A stretch of DNA of 14,392 nucleotides from JBFHER01 sp041584055 (GTDB lineage Bacteria > Bacteroidota > Bacteroidia > Bacteroidales > UBA5342). This document shows positions 13,298-14,392 of the stretch, in pieces. The notes beneath the pieces are model-generated. The model saw only the letters and a list, made by a program, of their open reading frames with translations, was not told the origin of the DNA and searched no databases. The stretch lies in assembly GCA_041584055.1 (NCBI GenBank), contig JBFHER010000079.1, forward strand, positions 1 through 14,392, in the 5' to 3' direction. A program made the translations under genes and the position numbers. Every line of letters starts with the position of its first letter. Position 1 is the stretch's first letter.

Positions 13298-14280
13298 AAA
13301 AGATATTACAACGATTAACAGCACATCAGAAACTGACACGACAAGAAGCGAAATCGGTACTGACGGCCATTTCAAACGGGGAACACAACCATTCCCAGAT
13401 TGCATCATTTATGACTGTTTTCATGATGAGAGCCATTACTGTGGATGAATTGGCTGGTTTTAAAGATGCATTGCAGGAATTATATTTACCCGTAGACATG
13501 CGGGATTTTAACGCCATAGACGTGTGTGGAACCGGTGGGGATGGGAAAGACACGTTCAACATTTCAACCCTTGCATCTCTGGTGGTTGCAGGAGCTGGCG
13601 AGAAAGTCACGAAACATGGCAATTATGGCGTATCTTCATCCTGTGGATCAAGCAATGTAATGGAATACCTCGGTTATCAATTCACCAACAACACAGACAT
13701 CCTGAGAAAACAGGTGGACACGGCAGGCATTTGTTTTATGCATGCGCCACTTTTCCATCCGGCCATGAAAGAAGTTGCTCCGATCCGAAGAGAACTGGGT
13801 GTAAAAACTTTTTTCAACATTCTGGGGCCACTCATCAATCCGGCATCACCAAAAAACCAATTGGCAGGTGTGTTTAACCTTGTGACTGCCCGACTTTATA
13901 ATTACATTTTGCAGGATACAGACAAACGCTTTGTGATCCTTCATTCCCTGGATGGATATGATGAAATATCCCTCACCAGTGACTTTAAATCCATCACCAA
14001 CGATGGTGAATTCCTTCACAGCCCGGAAGATCTTGGATTTAGTAGAGTGCAACCAGATGAACTCCTTGGAGGTGCTAGCATTAAAGAATCAGCCAGGATA
14101 TTCACCAACATTCTTGAAGGCAAAGGGACAAAGGCCCAAAACAGTGCCGTAATTGCAAATTCAGCCATGGCACTGAAGTGTTTTGATCAAACACAACCCA
14201 TGGAATATTGTATCGAGAGAGCTGAAAAATCACTTACCGACAAAAAAGCACTGGAGGTGCTTTCGAAGGTTTGCAATTGA
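13294..14280 (+). CDS. trpD: Anthranilate phosphoribosyltransferase
   Basis: TrpD transfers the phosphoribosyl group of PRPP to anthranilate, the second step of the pathway. The 328-residue protein has the N-terminal helical domain and the PRPP loop CGTGGDGKDTFNIST (78-92). The anthranilate-site segment KHGNYGVSSSCGSSNVMEYLG follows (107-127). Further on are HPAMKEVAPIRRELGVKTFFN, LGPLINPASPKNQLAGV (178-193), and the magnesium-binding pair D223-E224 in GYDEISLTS. The length is normal, and it is not fused to TrpG as in E. coli. The ATG at 13294 is preceded by a 97-base gap after trpG, unusually wide for this operon, which may be occupied by a tiny ORF. Catalytic residues are all present, so the enzyme should be active. 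Confidence 0.96.
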   Translation: MKKILQRLTAHQKLTRQEAKSVLTAISNGEHNHSQIASFMTVFMMRAITVDELAGFKDALQELYLPVDMRDFNAIDVCGTGGDGKDTFNISTLASLVVAGAGEKVTKHGNYGVSSSCGSSNVMEYLGYQFTNNTDILRKQVDTAGICFMHAPLFHPAMKEVAPIRRELGVKTFFNILGPLINPASPKNQLAGVFNLVTARLYNYILQDTDKRFVILHSLDGYDEISLTSDFKSITNDGEFLHSPEDLGFSRVQPDELLGGASIKESARIFTNILEGKGTKAQNSAVIANSAMALKCFDQTQPMEYCIERAEKSLTDKKALEVLSKVCN

Positions 14281-14332
14281 CTATAAATAAAGGGTGCGGG
14301 ATTGAAATATATCCTGAATAAAATACATAAAA

Positions 14333-14392
14333 ATGAATATTCTTGATAAAATAATCGCCTACAAACGCACAGAGGTTCAGTTACAAAAAAAA
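14333..14392 (+). CDS. trpC: Indole-3-glycerol phosphate synthase, N-terminal 20 codons (cut by window end)
   Basis: TrpC closes the indole ring from carboxyphenylamino-deoxyribulose phosphate. Only MNILDKIIAYKRTEVQLQKK is visible. It matches the family N-terminus, in which an ILDKI..KR.EV pattern precedes the barrel, and the position after trpD is the expected one. The ATG at 14333 follows the trpD stop by 52 bases with no terminator between them. Evidence is limited to this short segment and the context, but both agree. Confidence 0.85.
   Translation, partial: MNILDKIIAYKRTEVQLQKK

Overview
The window reads as chromosomal DNA from a member of the Bacteroidota, probably class Bacteroidia. 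Four things point there: a Rho factor with a long hydrophilic N-terminal insertion; a C-terminal type IX secretion (T9SS) sorting domain on a secreted nuclease; several promoters of the Bacteroidota form (TTTG, 19-20 bases, TAnnTTTG); and AT-rich spacers with no strong Shine-Dalgarno sequences. I see no tRNA, rRNA, insertion sequence, prophage or CRISPR array.

Layout. The left end, on the minus strand, holds rho followed by the 5' part of murB, which runs off the window. A 362-base divergent spacer carries a promoter for each side. Rightward from it come an Rrf2-family regulator, a YgjP-like zinc metallopeptidase and a dGTPase-family HD hydrolase. A tight three-gene set follows: a large Ig-like-domain lipoprotein, a DUF3108 protein and an extracellular endonuclease I with a T9SS tail. 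The nuclease converges on rex (minus strand), with the two stop codons overlapping. A 325-base divergent spacer then separates rex from an isochorismatase-family cysteine hydrolase.

The right third is a tryptophan operon, trpE-trpG-trpD-trpC (trpC cut by the window end). In front of trpE lies what looks like a complete ribosome-mediated attenuator. It has a promoter, a 20-codon leader ORF with three consecutive Trp codons, a strong GC-rich terminator with a U-run, and upstream sequence able to form competing pause and antiterminator structures. This is the most interesting regulatory element in the window. Attenuation of amino-acid operons has been predicted in Bacteroidetes/Chlorobi by comparative genomics, so the principle is known, but this instance is read here from sequence alone.

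How the genes fit together. TrpE and TrpG form anthranilate synthase (chorismate plus glutamine to anthranilate). TrpD adds the phosphoribosyl group and TrpC closes the indole ring, and the leader should tie expression to the charged tRNA-Trp supply. Rex should couple gene expression to the NADH/NAD+ ratio, and a 22-base perfect inverted repeat over its own promoter is a candidate autoregulatory site. The lipoprotein, DUF3108 and nuclease genes encode exported proteins and are translationally close, but a shared function is not shown by sequence.
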